NCBI GenBank assembly: GCA_964516815.1
Contig: CAZEXK010000034.1
Span: 1-8,110 of the forward strand
DNA length: 8,110 bases
Source of the DNA: CAIJNA01 sp964516815
GTDB lineage: Bacteria; Campylobacterota; Campylobacteria; Campylobacterales; Arcobacteraceae
Direction of reading: 5' to 3'
Below the pieces are notes generated by a model. That model worked only from the letters and a program-made list of their open reading frames with translations. It was not told where the DNA came from and ran no database searches. A program made the translations under genes and the position numbers. This document shows positions 6,979 through 8,110 of this stretch, one piece after another (position 1 is the first letter of the stretch; the number at the start of each line of letters is the position of its first letter).

Positions 6979-8110
6979 ACTACTATATAAGTATCTTGTT
7001 TTTCTACCTCTCTTTAGTAAAGAGTACCGCCTGTCTCTTTTTAATATACTTAAATTTAAGTACTCTTATGAGAATAAAGATTATGTAGTCTTTTATGATA
7101 GTTTTTCTGTGCACTATTCATTTACAGAACCTATTATACAAGAGTTGAATAAAAGAACTGAGAGTTCTATCATTTTAATAGTTGGTGAAAAGAATCATCC
7201 AGCACTTGTGAATAAAAACAGTAATATAGAAGTAATTTTTATCAGTAATAAAGCAACAGTTTTATTTAAACTTTTAAAGATTAAACTTATGCTAACTCCA
7301 TCTTCATATTTTTCAAAAAAATTCAAACCAAAGAATGTCAACCTTGTTCATATGTTTCATTCAATAGTTAGTATGCATTATATATATGGAGATGGTGCAT
7401 TTGATGCATATGACACTTTTTTTGCAGTTGGTCCTCATCACATGAAAGAGCTCAAAAGAACTGCCGTCATACGGGGATGGAAAGAAAAAGAATTTTTAGA
7501 GATAGGGTACCCTAAGATACAAGCATTGGTAAAGGAGCAATCTGAAAATACCAAAAGTGAAAACATTAGAGTGCTCTTTGCACCTTCATGGGGTGAATAC
7601 AACTTGCTTAAAATTCATGGTGTGGAAATTGTAAATAGAGTTTTATCATTAGGGCATGAGATAGTAGTAAGACCGCATCCTCACTCTTTTATGTATGATA
7701 ATGAAACAATCAAGCAGATAAAAGAGATAGAAAAAAACAATACAAAATGTAAAATAGAAGACTCAAATTTTGCTGCATTTGAGTCATTTAAAAAAGCCGA
7801 TATTCTCATATCTGACTACTCCGGTGCAGCTTATGAGTTTGCTTTTGGACTTCTTAAACCTGTACTGTTCATAGATGTACCAAAGAAAATCTCATCTTTA
7901 TCGAAAGAGCAGTTAGAATACCTTCCTATGGAAGTAACATGTCGTGAAAATATAGGAGCAGTAACAACCATGAATGATTTTATAGTAAATTTCAATAAGC
8001 TGATAGATAATACACACAACTGGGAAGAAACTTTAAAGAATGTACGTAAAGAGTATATATTTAATCCGAGTAACTCTGTAGAGAAAGCAGTTGAAGCTAT
8101 AATAAGACTA
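6965..8110 (+). CDS. CDP-glycerol glycerophosphotransferase-like protein, 3' end outside window
   Basis: An open frame of 382 codons that runs off the right edge without a stop. It matches the teichoic-acid type CDP-glycerol:glycerophosphotransferase family (TagF/TagB-like, GT-B fold). Seen are YDTFFAVGPHHMKEL (149-163), FAPSWGEYN (205-213), VVRPHPHS (234-241) and ILISDYSGAAYEFAF (280-294) followed by KPVLFID; the HPH and SDYSG motifs correspond to the catalytic and CDP-binding regions of the family. The N-terminal 30 residues are basic and hydrophobic, compatible with membrane association. In polysaccharide clusters such proteins transfer a CDP-activated alcohol phosphate to a glycan. Here the only CDP-activated compound that the window suggests is CDP-phosphoramidate, so it might be the phosphoramidyl transferase; glycerol or ribitol phosphate transfer is the conservative reading. 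ATG at 6965 overlaps the previous gene by 14 bases. Confidence 0.8.
   Translation, partial: MRYLKLLYKYLVFLPLFSKEYRLSLFNILKFKYSYENKDYVVFYDSFSVHYSFTEPIIQELNKRTESSIILIVGEKNHPALVNKNSNIEVIFISNKATVLFKLLKIKLMLTPSSYFSKKFKPKNVNLVHMFHSIVSMHYIYGDGAFDAYDTFFAVGPHHMKELKRTAVIRGWKEKEFLEIGYPKIQALVKEQSENTKSENIRVLFAPSWGEYNLLKIHGVEIVNRVLSLGHEIVVRPHPHSFMYDNETIKQIKEIEKNNTKCKIEDSNFAAFESFKKADILISDYSGAAYEFAFGLLKPVLFIDVPKKISSLSKEQLEYLPMEVTCRENIGAVTTMNDFIVNFNKLIDNTHNWEETLKNVRKEYIFNPSNSVEKAVEAIIRL

Noticed and set aside
7831..8019. Minus-strand ORF of 62 codons
   Set aside because: It is a shadow of the glycerophosphotransferase-like frame, which carries family motifs and runs open to the window edge.

Overview
The window is very AT-rich and tightly packed. 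All genes lie on the + strand and are joined by short overlaps or gaps of 1 to 3 bases. It looks like the middle of a surface-polysaccharide (capsule or O-antigen) gene cluster. Base composition, gene style and the closest functional parallel I recognise (the Campylobacter jejuni capsule phosphoramidate genes) suggest a member of the Campylobacterota, but there is no rRNA or housekeeping marker here to fix the taxon.

Layout: (1) the 3' end of a DegT/DnrJ/EryC1-type sugar aminotransferase (to 169). (2) A 1013-residue two-part protein (173-3214) with an N-terminal nucleotidyltransferase-like domain fused to a PEP-synthase-like protein resembling L-glutamine kinase (Cj1418). (3) A class I glutamine amidotransferase-fold hydrolase resembling gamma-glutamyl-CDP-amidate hydrolase (Cj1417; 3211-3849). 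(4) A stand-alone nucleotidyltransferase resembling CTP:phosphoglutamine cytidylyltransferase (Cj1416; 3846-4589). (5) A 115-residue protein I do not recognise (4591-4938). (6) A formyltransferase-fold protein with an altered catalytic motif (4935-5765). (7) A Wzx-type flippase (5755-6978). (8) A CDP-glycerol glycerophosphotransferase-like protein running off the right edge (6965 onward).

Reading: genes 2 to 4 have the same make-up and transcription order as the C. jejuni enzymes that turn glutamine, ATP and CTP into cytidine diphosphoramidate (glutamine phosphate, then gamma-glutamyl-CDP-amidate, then CDP-NH2 plus glutamate). The likely product of this locus is therefore a P-N-bonded (phosphoramidate) decoration of a surface glycan. 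Compared with C. jejuni it differs in four ways: the kinase carries an extra, degenerate nucleotidyltransferase domain; the CDP-amidate 3'-kinase (Cj1415) is missing from its expected place, where the unknown 115-residue protein sits; the methyltransferases are not in the window; and a formyltransferase-like protein and a CDP-alcohol-type transferase follow. This could be a variant phosphoramidate pathway. The aminotransferase and flippase fit ordinary polysaccharide repeat-unit synthesis and export.

No gene-free stretch longer than 3 bases exists. I saw no RNA genes, mobile elements, CRISPR arrays, internal promoter or terminator; the promoter and terminator of the operon must lie outside the window.
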